A DNA stretch of 38,868 nt from Pseudomonadota bacterium. GTDB lineage: Bacteria > Pseudomonadota > Gammaproteobacteria > Burkholderiales > Rhodocyclaceae. Where the stretch lies: positions 1-38,868 of the forward strand of contig JAKOZI010000283.1 of NCBI GenBank assembly GCA_029780075.1. Reading direction: 5' to 3'. The position numbers and the translations under genes were made by a program. Below, one piece after another: positions 28,910 through 36,576 of the stretch. The notes under the pieces were generated by a model. The model searched no databases and was not told the origin of the DNA. It saw only the letters and a program-made list of their open reading frames with translations. Position 1 is the first letter of the stretch. Each line of letters starts with the position of its first letter.

Positions 28910-29365
28910 ATGATCGACCAGACCGTAGATGACTTCAGCCTGCCGGCAACCTCTGACCGGACGTTCACTCTTTCCGACTGTCGCGGGAGCATCGTCGTGC
29001 TTTATTTCTACCCCAGGGACAGCACGCCGGGATGCACCACCGAGGCCCAGCAGTTCCGTGATCTGTACCCGCAGTTCGTCAAGGCCGGCGCAGTCGTCGT
29101 CGGCGTCTCACGTGACGGCATCAAGTCGCACGAGAACTTCAAGGCCAGGCAGAACCTGCCGTTCGACCTGCTCGCCGATACCGAAGAGTTGCTGTGCGCC
29201 CGCTTTGCGGTGATCAAGATGAAGTCGATGTACGGGAAACAGGTGCGTGGCATCGAACGCAGCACCTTCGTCATTGACCGCCAAGGGGTCTTGCGACGCG
29301 AATGGCGTGCCGTGAAAGTGGCCGGCCACGCACAGGCAGTGCTCGATTTCCTCGCCCAGATGTAA
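28910..29365 (+). CDS. bcp: Thioredoxin-dependent peroxiredoxin, BCP/PrxQ type
   Basis: Reduces hydrogen peroxide and organic hydroperoxides in the cytoplasm. 151 residues with peroxidatic Cys42 in DSTPGCTTEAQQF and Arg near position 115 in the RGIERSTFVID segment. The resolving Cys found five residues later in many PrxQ proteins is absent (Gln47). Other cysteines are Cys24 and Cys96, so the enzyme may use another partner or work as a 1-Cys form. It is followed after 26 bases by phoH in the same direction. Confidence 0.93.
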   Translation: MIDQTVDDFSLPATSDRTFTLSDCRGSIVVLYFYPRDSTPGCTTEAQQFRDLYPQFVKAGAVVVGVSRDGIKSHENFKARQNLPFDLLADTEELLCARFAVIKMKSMYGKQVRGIERSTFVIDRQGVLRREWRAVKVAGHAQAVLDFLAQM

Positions 29366-29391
29366 CCCACTCTCACCCGGAAAGCGCTCGA

Positions 29392-30819
29392 ATGCCCCGC
29401 AAACCCGCAATCGGCGCCGACAACGACGTTGCCGCCAAGGCCAGCAAGCTCTTCGTCCTCGACACCAATGTCCTGATGCACGATCCGACCAGTGTCTATC
29501 GCTTCGAGGAACATGATGTCTTCCTGCCGATCATGACCCTGGAGGAACTCGACGACCACAAGAAGGGCGTATCGGAAATCGCCCGCAATGCCCGCCAGGT
29601 GACACGTACCCTGGACGAGATCGTCACCAGCGTGGACGCGGCCATCGACCAGGGCATCCAACTCTTCGGGCCTTCCCGCAGACTGGCCAGCGGCCGTCTG
29701 TTCCTGCAGACCGAAGCCATCGCCGGCGACCTGCCGGCCGGATTACCGACCACCAAGGTCGACAACCAGATTCTGGCGGTCGTCATCCACCTGCAACGGC
29801 AACATCCGGAGCGTCCGGTAATCCTCGTCTCCAAGGACATCAACATGCGCATCAAGGCCCGCGCACTCGGGCTGCAGGCGCAGGACTACTTCAACGACAA
29901 GGTCCTCGAAGACAGCGACCTCCTGTACACCGGCATGCGCGAACTGGGCGCCGACTTCTGGGACCAATGCGGCCACGACGTCGAATCCCGAAAGAAGGAC
30001 GGCCGCACACGCTACCGACTCAACGGGCCCCTCTGCGCACAGTTGCTGGTCAACCAGTTCCTCTACCAGGAGGGTGAAAAACCCTTGCAGGCCATCGTCC
30101 GTGAGGTTTCCGCGACGACGGCCGAGATCGAGACGCTGACCGACCATACGCATCCCAAGAACAACGCCTGGGGAATCACGGCACGCAACCGCGAGCAGAA
30201 CTTCGCCCTCAACCTGCTGATGAATCCGGAAGTCGATTTCGTCACTCTGCTCGGCCAGGCCGGTACCGGCAAGACGCTGCTGACCCTGGCGGCCGGACTG
30301 ACACAGGTGCTCGAAAGCAAACGCTACAGCGAGATCATCATGACCCGTGTCACCGTGCCCGTTGGCGAGGACATCGGCTTCCTGCCGGGCACCGAAGAGG
30401 AAAAGATGGGCCCGTGGATGGGCGCCCTCGAAGACAACCTCGAGGTACTCAACAAGAGTGACGAGGACGCCGGCGATTGGGGTCGTGCAGCCACCCGTGA
30501 TCTGATTCACCACCGGATCAAGATCAAGTCGCTCAACTTCATGCGCGGTCGCACCTTCCTGAACAAGTATCTGATCATCGACGAAGCGCAGAATCTGACA
30601 CCCAAGCAGATGAAGACCCTGATCACCCGCGCCGGCCCCGGCACCAAGGTCATCTGTCTCGGCAACATTGCGCAGATCGATACGCCCTATCTCACCGAAG
30701 GCAGCTCCGGACTGACCTACGTCGTCGACCGTTTCAAGGGATGGAAACACGCCGGGCACATCACCCTGCAACGTGGCGAGCGCTCCCGCCTCGCCGACTA
30801 CGCCGCTGAAGTGCTATAA
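29392..30819 (+). CDS. phoH: PhoH family ATPase with N-terminal PIN domain
   Basis: 475 residues from ATG 29392. Residues about 18-155 form a PIN ribonuclease domain with the acidic residues Asp24 (FVLDTNVLMHD), Glu51, Asp124 (VDNQIL) and Asp149 (SKDINMR). The C-terminal half is a PhoH ATPase with Walker A GQAGTGKT (288-295) and Walker B IIDEAQN with Asp397. Such PIN-PhoH proteins are predicted RNA helicase-nucleases acting on RNA in the cytoplasm; the physiological role is not settled. It ends with TAA inside a TATAAT sequence and is followed by an intrinsic terminator. Confidence 0.93.
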   Translation: MPRKPAIGADNDVAAKASKLFVLDTNVLMHDPTSVYRFEEHDVFLPIMTLEELDDHKKGVSEIARNARQVTRTLDEIVTSVDAAIDQGIQLFGPSRRLASGRLFLQTEAIAGDLPAGLPTTKVDNQILAVVIHLQRQHPERPVILVSKDINMRIKARALGLQAQDYFNDKVLEDSDLLYTGMRELGADFWDQCGHDVESRKKDGRTRYRLNGPLCAQLLVNQFLYQEGEKPLQAIVREVSATTAEIETLTDHTHPKNNAWGITARNREQNFALNLLMNPEVDFVTLLGQAGTGKTLLTLAAGLTQVLESKRYSEIIMTRVTVPVGEDIGFLPGTEEEKMGPWMGALEDNLEVLNKSDEDAGDWGRAATRDLIHHRIKIKSLNFMRGRTFLNKYLIIDEAQNLTPKQMKTLITRAGPGTKVICLGNIAQIDTPYLTEGSSGLTYVVDRFKGWKHAGHITLQRGERSRLADYAAEVL

Positions 30820-30820
30820 T
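30812..30820 (+). promoter_or_regulatory. Extended -10 element overlapping the phoH stop codon
   Basis: TGC followed by TATAAT, a perfect -10 box with the extended TGn motif but no -35 match. The expected transcript would start near 30827 and meet the terminator within about 40 bases. Could be chance or a source of a very short RNA. Confidence 0.35.
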
Positions 30821-30834
30821 TTTCGGGACGTTAT

Positions 30835-30869
30835 CGGGCCGTGTCTTGTGACACGGCCCGGTCGTTTTT
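30835..30869 (+). terminator. Intrinsic terminator downstream of phoH
   Basis: Perfect 11-bp stem CGGGCCGTGTC/GACACGGCCCG with a TTGT loop, followed four bases later by TTTTT. Confidence 0.85.
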
Positions 30870-30930
30870 GGCCACCGATCCGTGCTGCCGGCTCCGTGCG
30901 ATATGGATCCTACGCTTACCGGAGAGTCGA

Positions 30931-32241
30931 TTGAAACGACGCGATTTCCTTGCTGCTTCTGCGCTGTTTTCGCTGCTGGCCCCTTCGTCGGCGCTCGCCG
31001 CCAACAAAAAGAAGGCGGCCACGCCCACCCCGGCTGCTGCCAAGCCGGCAGCCAAGGGCGCGTCCAAAGCCAACACCGGCAAGGCCAGCCCCAAAGCGAC
31101 CGCAACGAAATCGAGCGGCAGGGCCAGCGCGAAACGAGGCGGCAGGCACTCCTACCGGCCTGTCGTCGAAACACCAGCACCCCCTCCCGCTGCTGCGGCG
31201 AGCCCGCCGCCCGCCGCCCTCGAACCTCGCAACGCCATCAGCCTGCCGGACGAGCCACTGCCGCAATGGCGCACTTACGACATTACCTCGTCCATCACGC
31301 TCAACCACGTCAAAGGCAAGGTGCGGGTATGGTTGCCGCTGGCGCAATACAAGGACACACTCTGGCAACGTTCGCTCGGCCACGGCTGGCGAGGCAATTT
31401 TGACAGCGCCGGCATCTACCGTGACCCGGTGGCCGAGATGGAGGTCTTCTACGCCGACTGGAAGGATGGTGCCGCCACACCGCAACTGCAACTGGTCAGC
31501 CAGGTAGCGAAGCAGGATCGCCATTTCGATATTACCCGGCGGGGCAGCATCGCCGAACGTGGCGAGGTGCTTCGTCGCTGCCTGCAATCCACCAACCTGG
31601 TCCCGACCGATGGACTGGTGCGCCGTACCGCCGAGCGGGCGATTGGTCGCATCAAGGATCCGGTAGCGCAGGGCAAGGCGATCTACGACTGGGTGGTAGA
31701 GAACACCGTCTATGAGTCATCGCAAGGCGGTATCGGCAGAGGCGATGTCGAGGCCATGCTCGATAGTGGGCAGCTGAGCGGCAAGAGTGCCGACATCGCC
31801 CTGCTGTTCGTCGGCCTGTGCCGATCGATCGGCATTCCAGCGCGTCCGGTATTCGGGCTGCGGGTCGACAGCTCGCGACTGTTTTCAGGGCTTGGCGCGA
31901 CCGGCAACCTCCGCGTACAGCAGCACTGCCGCGCGGAATTCTACACCCCCGGTTATGGCTGGATTCCGGTCGATCCAGCCGATGTCCGCAAGGCCATCCA
32001 GGACGAACGCCTGGGCAGCGGCGATGCAAAACTGGTCGTTCTCAGGAAGCTGCTGTTTGGTTTCTGGGAGATGAACTGGATCGCGTACAACGCCGCCCAG
32101 GACGTCAAGCTGCATGGCGCCAGCGGCGGCCCCCTGCCCTTTCTGGTCTTGCCGCAGGCGGAGGCAGCAGGCGCCCGTTTCGACAGCACGGACACCCACC
32201 GCTGCAGCTACCTGGTCAACGCCATCCGCGTTGACGGCTGA
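30931..32241 (+). CDS. Tat-exported transglutaminase-like protein lacking the catalytic Cys
   Basis: 436 residues from TTG 30931 (GGAG 7 bases upstream). The N-terminus MKRRDFLAASALFSLL with AQA-like cleavage near ALAA is a twin-arginine signal peptide. A Lys/Ala/Pro-rich low-complexity linker (24-100) leads to a periplasmic domain of the transglutaminase-like fold. The region GKSADIALLFVGLCRSIGIPAR (284-305) is where family members carry the nucleophile in GKCAD; here it is Ser286. His332 (HCRAEFY) and Asp348 (PVDPADV) of the triad are kept. It is probably not a classical protease or transglutaminase. The substrate is unknown. Confidence 0.85.
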   Translation: MKRRDFLAASALFSLLAPSSALAANKKKAATPTPAAAKPAAKGASKANTGKASPKATATKSSGRASAKRGGRHSYRPVVETPAPPPAAAASPPPAALEPRNAISLPDEPLPQWRTYDITSSITLNHVKGKVRVWLPLAQYKDTLWQRSLGHGWRGNFDSAGIYRDPVAEMEVFYADWKDGAATPQLQLVSQVAKQDRHFDITRRGSIAERGEVLRRCLQSTNLVPTDGLVRRTAERAIGRIKDPVAQGKAIYDWVVENTVYESSQGGIGRGDVEAMLDSGQLSGKSADIALLFVGLCRSIGIPARPVFGLRVDSSRLFSGLGATGNLRVQQHCRAEFYTPGYGWIPVDPADVRKAIQDERLGSGDAKLVVLRKLLFGFWEMNWIAYNAAQDVKLHGASGGPLPFLVLPQAEAAGARFDSTDTHRCSYLVNAIRVDG

Positions 32242-32265
32242 TCACACCCCGCGCGGCGCGCCGGC

Positions 32266-33711
32266 TCAGTACGAGCCAGGATTGGCAAAATTCTCGAAGC
32301 GGGTGTACTCCCCGAGGAAAGTCAGACGAGTCGTACCGATCGGGCCATTGCGCTGCTTGCCGATGATGATCTCGGCAACGCCTTTTTCCGGCGTGTCCGG
32401 GTTGTAGACCTCGTCACGATAGATGAACATGATCACATCGGCGTCCTGCTCGATGGCTCCCGACTCGCGCAGGTCCGACATCACCGGCCGCTTGTTCGGC
32501 CGTTGTTCCAGCGAGCGGTTGAGTTGCGAGAGCGCCATCAGGGGCACACCCAACTCCTTCGCCAGTCCCTTCAGCGAACGCGAAATCTCGGAAATTTCGG
32601 TGGCCCGGTTCTCGCCGTGCGAGGTCGCGGACATCAACTGCAGATAGTCGATGACGATCAACCCGAGTTTGCCACACTGGCGGTGCAGGCGGCGGGCCCG
32701 CGCCCGCAGATCGATGGGGTTGAGTGCCGGCGTCTCGTCAATGTAGATTGGCGCCTCATGCAGCTTGCCCAGGGCAAACGACAGGCGCGACCACTCGTCA
32801 TCATTGAGGCGGCCGGTGCGGACGCGATGCGCATCGAGCCGGCCGACCGAGGACAGCATGCGCATGGCGAGTTGGGTACCGCCCATCTCCATCGAAAAAA
32901 TGGCTACCGGCAAACCGACTTCGATCGCCACGTGCTCGGCAATATTGAGCGCAAACGAGGTCTTCCCCATCGACGGCCGGCCGGCAACAATCAACAGATC
33001 ACCGCCCTGCAGGCCCGAGGTTTTCGAGTCCAGATCGTGATAACCGCTCGGTACGCCGGTAATGTCCGAGGGATTGTCACGATCGTGTAGTTCCTGGATA
33101 CGCTCGACGACCTGGGTCAACAACGGGTTGATGTGCACGAAGCCGCTCTGATGGCGAAAGCCACCTTCGGCAATCGCAAAGACCTTCGCCTCGGCTTCAT
33201 CGAGCAGGGTTTTCGGATCGCGACCGAGCGGATTGAGCGCACTGCCGGCGATCTCGTCGCCGGCAGTCACCAGTTGGCGCAGAATCGCCCGTTCGCGAAC
33301 GATCTCCGCGTAGCGCCGGATATTCGCCGCCGACGGCGTGTTGGCCGCAAGTTCGCCGAGATAGGCCAACCCGCCGGTATCCTTGCCCTCCCCGGCCTGG
33401 TCCAGGCTTTCGGCGACCGTTACCGCGTCGGCCGGTTTGCCGCGTTCGAGCAGTTTACGGATCTGGCGATAGATGCGCTGGTGCTCGTCCCGATAGAAAT
33501 CGCCTTCCGACATCACATCGGCGATCTTGTCGAAGGCAGCGTTGTCGAGCAACAAGCCGCCGAGTACCGATTGCTCGGCCTCGATCGAATGCGGCGGCAC
33601 GCGTAGTTCTGACAGCGCGGGGTCCGCCTGCGGATTCCTTTCGCGCCGCGCGCCACGACCGTTCGCACGCTGCCCGTTCTCGGAGTTGAAGGAATCGAAG
33701 GGCTTGACCAT
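32266..33711 (-). CDS. dnaB: Replicative DNA helicase
   Basis: Hexameric helicase unwinding DNA at the replication fork. 481 residues: an N-terminal helical domain (about 35-185), a linker, then a RecA-like domain with Walker A GRPSMGKT (244-251), LIVIDYLQLM and the SQLNRSLE motif. There is no intein and the length is normal. It lies downstream of rplI but after a strong terminator, so it probably has its own promoter; TACACT about 45 bases upstream is the only -10-like box I see. It converges on the transglutaminase-like gene with 24 bases between. Confidence 0.97.
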   Translation of the reverse strand: MVKPFDSFNSENGQRANGRGARRERNPQADPALSELRVPPHSIEAEQSVLGGLLLDNAAFDKIADVMSEGDFYRDEHQRIYRQIRKLLERGKPADAVTVAESLDQAGEGKDTGGLAYLGELAANTPSAANIRRYAEIVRERAILRQLVTAGDEIAGSALNPLGRDPKTLLDEAEAKVFAIAEGGFRHQSGFVHINPLLTQVVERIQELHDRDNPSDITGVPSGYHDLDSKTSGLQGGDLLIVAGRPSMGKTSFALNIAEHVAIEVGLPVAIFSMEMGGTQLAMRMLSSVGRLDAHRVRTGRLNDDEWSRLSFALGKLHEAPIYIDETPALNPIDLRARARRLHRQCGKLGLIVIDYLQLMSATSHGENRATEISEISRSLKGLAKELGVPLMALSQLNRSLEQRPNKRPVMSDLRESGAIEQDADVIMFIYRDEVYNPDTPEKGVAEIIIGKQRNGPIGTTRLTFLGEYTRFENFANPGSY

Positions 33712-33784
33712 GAGAAATCCGTCAGGAGAACGAGTTGGGCTGCGAGTGTAGCGCGCCCAGGAAGCAGTTACCGGGAAGTGAACG

Positions 33785-33813
33785 CAAAAAAGCCTTGCCC
33801 GCGGGCAAGGCTT
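33785..33813 (-). terminator. Intrinsic terminator of the rpsF-priB-rpsR-rplI operon
   Basis: The palindrome 33790-33813 (AAGCCTTGCCC-GC-GGGCAAGGCTT) is followed on the minus strand by a run of T (plus-strand A at 33785-33791). It lies 40 bases after the rplI stop. Confidence 0.85.
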
Positions 33814-33853
33814 CCTTTCCGGCGCCAGAAAGCGACGCCGAATCCAGCACCAC

Positions 33854-34312
33854 CTAAATCTTCAGCTGTTCGACGACCACGGCCACCGTAATCGTCGCCA
33901 TGACGTCGCTGTGCAGGGCCACTTGCAACTGGCTCTCACCGATCATCTTGAGCGGACCGGCAGGCATGCGCACAGCAGACTTTTCGATTGCAAAACCGAG
34001 CGCCTGCAGGCCATCCGCGACGTCGAAATTGGTGACCGAGCCAAACAGACGGCCATCGACGCCAGCCTTGCGCGCGATCCTGACCACGGCGCCGCCAAGT
34101 TTTTCCGCATAGGCCTGCGCAGCCGTCAGTTTCTCGGCGGCCGCGTTTTCGAGCTCGACGCGCTTGACTTCGAACTCCTTCAGGGCCGCCGGCGTCGCCC
34201 GCTTGGCCTTGCCCTTCGGGATCAGGAAGTTGCGGGCGTAACCATCTTTCACCTTGAGCAGGTCACCGAGATCCCCGAGGTTGGCGACCTTTTCCATCAG
34301 AATGATTTGCAT
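33854..34312 (-). CDS. rplI: 50S ribosomal protein L9
   Basis: 152-residue large-subunit protein with the typical [17 protein letters not shown] start, NFLIPKGKA and the long central helix followed by the C-terminal domain. ATG 34312 is preferred over ATG 34318 because GAGG lies 8 bases upstream of it and the family starts with MQ-I-I-L. Last gene of the ribosomal operon. Confidence 0.97.
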   Translation of the reverse strand: MQIILMEKVANLGDLGDLLKVKDGYARNFLIPKGKAKRATPAALKEFEVKRVELENAAAEKLTAAQAYAEKLGGAVVRIARKAGVDGRLFGSVTNFDVADGLQALGFAIEKSAVRMPAGPLKMIGESQLQVALHSDVMATITVAVVVEQLKI

Positions 34313-34326
34313 CGTCATGTCCTCGC

Positions 34327-34602
34327 TTACTGGTGATTGTCGGTATACGGCAGCAGCGCCAGGAAGCGCGCCCGCTTGATGGCTACCGACAGCATGCGCT
34401 GATAACCAGCCTTGGTGCCGGTCAGACGCGCCGGCATGATCTTGGCGTTTTCAGCGATGTACTCCTTGAAGAGGTCGACATCCTTGTAGTCGATCTCTTC
34501 CATCTTCTCGGCAGTGAAGCGGCAGAACTTGCGCCGCTTGAACAGACCACTGCCGCGCTTCTTGACATTCTTGTCATCCTTCTTCTTGAAGAACCTGGCC
34601 AT
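34327..34602 (-). CDS. rpsR: 30S ribosomal protein S18
   Basis: 91-residue basic protein binding S6 and 16S rRNA in the platform of the small subunit. The family-typical [20 protein letters not shown] and YTDNHQ end are seen. ATG 34602 has AAGGA 8 bases upstream. The start lies inside the 3' end of priB (29-base overlap). Confidence 0.97.
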   Translation of the reverse strand: MARFFKKKDDKNVKKRGSGLFKRRKFCRFTAEKMEEIDYKDVDLFKEYIAENAKIMPARLTGTKAGYQRMLSVAIKRARFLALLPYTDNHQ

Positions 34603-34903
34603 CTTGATTTCCTTCGACAAATTCGATCGTAGTGATATGCAGCCTGGGCTGCTTGCTGTTCCGGCTCCTGGCGGCAAGAAAACCCGTCAGATGCAGCGCC
34701 GCCCCCGGGCTTGCCGCCTGCAACCACTGTGCCGTCGCACCCAGGGCAATCGCCTGGATTTCACACTCGACACGTCGTGGACTGCCTGCTTCAAGCTGCT
34801 CTGACTGATGCCCGACCAGGCATTCGCTGACCGGCACACCAGCCGGTGTAAAACGCAGCGCCTTGCGCTCGATCAGGGTTCCGGTGAGCTCGACGCGGTT
34901 CAG
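34574..34903 (-). CDS. priB: Primosomal replication protein N (PriB), probable CTG start
   Basis: Single-stranded-DNA-binding OB-fold protein of the replication restart primosome. The reading frame contains the family features [33 protein letters not shown] and LTGFLA. No ATG, GTG or TTG precedes the NRVELTG segment in this frame. The best start is CTG at 34903-34901, with GAGG 5 bases upstream, giving a 109-residue protein beginning MNRVELTG like its relatives. The next normal start (GTG 34837) would delete the first beta strand. It sits between rpsF and rpsR in the usual order and overlaps rpsR by 29 bases. Confidence 0.85.
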   Translation of the reverse strand: MNRVELTGTLIERKALRFTPAGVPVSECLVGHQSEQLEAGSPRRVECEIQAIALGATAQWLQAASPGAALHLTGFLAARSRNSKQPRLHITTIEFVEGNQDGQVLQEEG

Positions 34904-34917
34904 CAGCGCCTCGTCAA

Positions 34918-35304
34918 TCAGGCGGCTGGCTGTCCGGCAGTCGCGGCCGGCGCCGGCTCACGAACTTCCAGCAGCGACCTGGATTTCTCATCCTTCATCA
35001 TCGGCGACGGCGTACTGACGGCACGCTTGGTGCGTATCGTCAGATGACGAAGAATGGCGTCGTTGAACTTGAAGCCGTGTTCGAGTTCGGTCAGCGTGGC
35101 GTCATCGCACTCGATATTCATCAGAATGTAGTGCGCCTTGTGCAACTTCTGGATCGGATAGGCAAGTTGGCGGCGTCCCCAGTCTTCAAGACGGTGGATC
35201 TGCCCTGCACGCGTGGCAACAAGTGTCTTGTAGCGCTCGACCATCGCCGGGACCTGCTCACTCTGGTCCGGGTGGACGATTAAAACGATTTCATAGTGGC
35301 GCAT
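34918..35304 (-). CDS. rpsF: 30S ribosomal protein S6
   Basis: 128-residue small-subunit protein: [17 protein letters not shown] start, [14 protein letters not shown] and [10 protein letters not shown] segments, and an Ala/Pro-rich tail. ATG 35304 has AAGGAG 5 bases upstream. First gene of the rpsF-priB-rpsR-rplI operon. Confidence 0.97.
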   Translation of the reverse strand: MRHYEIVLIVHPDQSEQVPAMVERYKTLVATRAGQIHRLEDWGRRQLAYPIQKLHKAHYILMNIECDDATLTELEHGFKFNDAILRHLTIRTKRAVSTPSPMMKDEKSRSLLEVREPAPAATAGQPAA

Positions 35305-35326
35305 GCACACTCCTTATGGGTTAACC

Positions 35327-35348
35327 CCCCGCCATGCGAACGGTGGGG
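35327..35348 (-). promoter_or_regulatory. Hairpin in the rpsF leader, possible S6:S18 binding site
   Basis: In the minus-strand leader CCCC-A-CC pairs with GG-C-GGGG around an 8-base loop, including an ACCG on the 5' side. It lies between promoter and start codon, where many bacteria have an RNA bound by the S6:S18 complex for autoregulation. The match to the known motif was not tested. Confidence 0.35.
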
Positions 35349-35367
35349 CAAGGTGGAAAAACCGCGT

Positions 35368-35397
35368 ATTATAGCCGTTTTGCCGTCTGTCGAGCAA
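35368..35397 (-). promoter_or_regulatory. Predicted promoter of the rpsF operon
   Basis: Minus strand TTGCTC, 18 bases, TATAAT (perfect -10 box); leader of about 57 bases to the rpsF ATG. Confidence 0.7.
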
Positions 35398-35544
35398 CGC
35401 TTTCGCCAGAGTTGCTGGCTGTTCCTGGTCAGCTCGGTGTTCACCCTGGCGAAGACCGTTCGCGACAAGCAGGAGGCCGAGCTGATGGAAGGCGTGCTCG
35501 ATGCCGCACACAGACCGGCGCCGCTCGATTCCACCGAGAACTGA
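35380..35544 (+). pseudogene. Short ORF resembling the second helix of YiaA/YiaB-type membrane proteins
   Basis: A 54-codon frame from TTG 35380 with gene-like codon use encodes SCWLFLVSSVFTLAKTVRDK and an acidic tail. The hydrophobic helix ending in KTVRD is reminiscent of the second half of the YiaA/YiaB two-helix domain. The first helix is missing and there is no ribosome site, so I read it as a remnant rather than a working gene. It overlaps the rpsF promoter on the other strand. Confidence 0.3.
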
Positions 35545-35574
35545 GCGAGGCGCGCGCCGCACTGCACGGCCCAA

Positions 35575-35874
35575 TCAGTTCGGCGTGAGATGCCGGTAGT
35601 AGAGCGCTTGCAGATATTGTGCCACCTCTTCGACGTCCTGCCCGGTCCACCCGAGTCCGGCGACATCCTGCCAACGGCTGACTTCCCGGCGCAGGCTCTT
35701 GCCGTCGGTCACCAGTTTTTTCTCGCGCCAATGCACCTGTGTGTCATGGCAAGCGATGCAATGCGTCGTATACAACAACTCGCCGCGCGAGGCCTGGTGG
35801 ATGGGCTGGGCGCCGACATCACCGACAGCGGCCAGCAAGGAAACCAACACCGGGAGCATCAATCTGGGAAGCAT
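35575..35874 (-). CDS. Small periplasmic monohaem cytochrome c
   Basis: 99 residues with a signal peptide (1-22, cleavage after VGA). The haem-binding Cys39-Ile-Ala-Cys42-His43 is followed by VHWREKKLVTD and a C-terminal helix EEVAQYLQALYY. No Met remains after the haem motif, so the sixth ligand is not the usual Met; His48 or His95 are possible. ATG 35874 has AGGA 6 bases upstream; ATG 35880 is the alternative. It has no operon partner, and its electron-transfer partner is unknown. Confidence 0.85.
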   Translation of the reverse strand: MLPRLMLPVLVSLLAAVGDVGAQPIHQASRGELLYTTHCIACHDTQVHWREKKLVTDGKSLRREVSRWQDVAGLGWTGQDVEEVAQYLQALYYRHLTPN

Positions 35875-36022
35875 GTCCATTCCTGTCAGCGTTACGATTT
35901 CATTGATTCTGCCGGGCGGCATCCGGAGCCAAAGGGCACACTCGGCATCCCTTTCCTGCAGTGCACAGTATGAGCCCGAATCCCCGCTCGCGGCACCCTT
36001 CGACCGCCAGAAGGCAGTAAGA

Positions 36023-36051
36023 TTGACCCCCAAGGAGACACGCGCTACATT
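36023..36051 (+). promoter_or_regulatory. Predicted promoter of the Pro-rich repeat gene
   Basis: TTGACC, 17 bases, TACATT, a good sigma-70 match. The transcript start is near 36058, about 62 bases before the start codon. Confidence 0.6.
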
Positions 36052-36120
36052 TAAGGCGGAGGAGCAGGCGCCTCGGCGTTCCTCTCCTCTCCAGTTTTCG
36101 TAGCGCGGAAAGGGGGATGA

Positions 36121-36456
36121 ATGAGTGCGTACCGTCGATGCCTGTCAAGCATGATCCTTGGCGGCACAATCGCCTTCCTGAGCCTGCCATCGGCGAATGC
36201 ACAGCAATACAACAGCGACGGATCGGTACGTCCCGACCCCGCGTTGTCGCCTGAACAGATTGACCCTGGGCCGGTGCTCTCGCCCGACGCGGTGCGACCG
36301 GAGCGGGCACTCGCACCGGAACACACCCACCCAGGGCCGGTGCTCTCACCCGATGCCGTGCCGCGGGACCCGGCACTTTCCCCGGAGGAAACGACTTCGT
36401 CGCCGGTGCTTGCACCGGACGCCGTCCGTCCGGACCCGGCGCTACCACCCGATTAG
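36121..36456 (+). CDS. Secreted protein of 22-residue Pro-rich tandem repeats
   Basis: 111 residues. A signal peptide (1-27, cleavage after ANA) is followed by QQYNSDGSV and three units of 22 residues (37-58, 59-80, 81-102) plus a 9-residue partial unit. Each unit follows the plan RPDPALSPE-x-x-x-x-x-PVLSPDAV. ATG 36121 is preceded by a purine-rich GGGGG. There is no known domain and only one Cys, inside the signal peptide. The extended, acidic Pro-rich chain may act as a spacer in the envelope or a surface component. Function unknown; expression is supported by a good promoter. Confidence 0.75.
   Translation: MSAYRRCLSSMILGGTIAFLSLPSANAQQYNSDGSVRPDPALSPEQIDPGPVLSPDAVRPERALAPEHTHPGPVLSPDAVPRDPALSPEETTSSPVLAPDAVRPDPALPPD
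36229..36453 (+). repeat. 66-base in-frame tandem repeats
   Basis: Units 36229-36294, 36295-36360 and 36361-36426 plus a partial 36427-36453. Units 1 and 2 share long identical stretches such as GGGCCGGTGCTCTC; unit 3 is more diverged. Confidence 0.8.
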
Positions 36457-36576
36457 CACAACCCGTTCCGGATTCCTTGCCTCGCACGCTCTACGCGAAT
36501 GCACCGCATACCTGCACCGTTGCATTCGCAGCAGCCTCAGCTACAACCAGGCATGTCCGATGCTTGACCAACCCGG

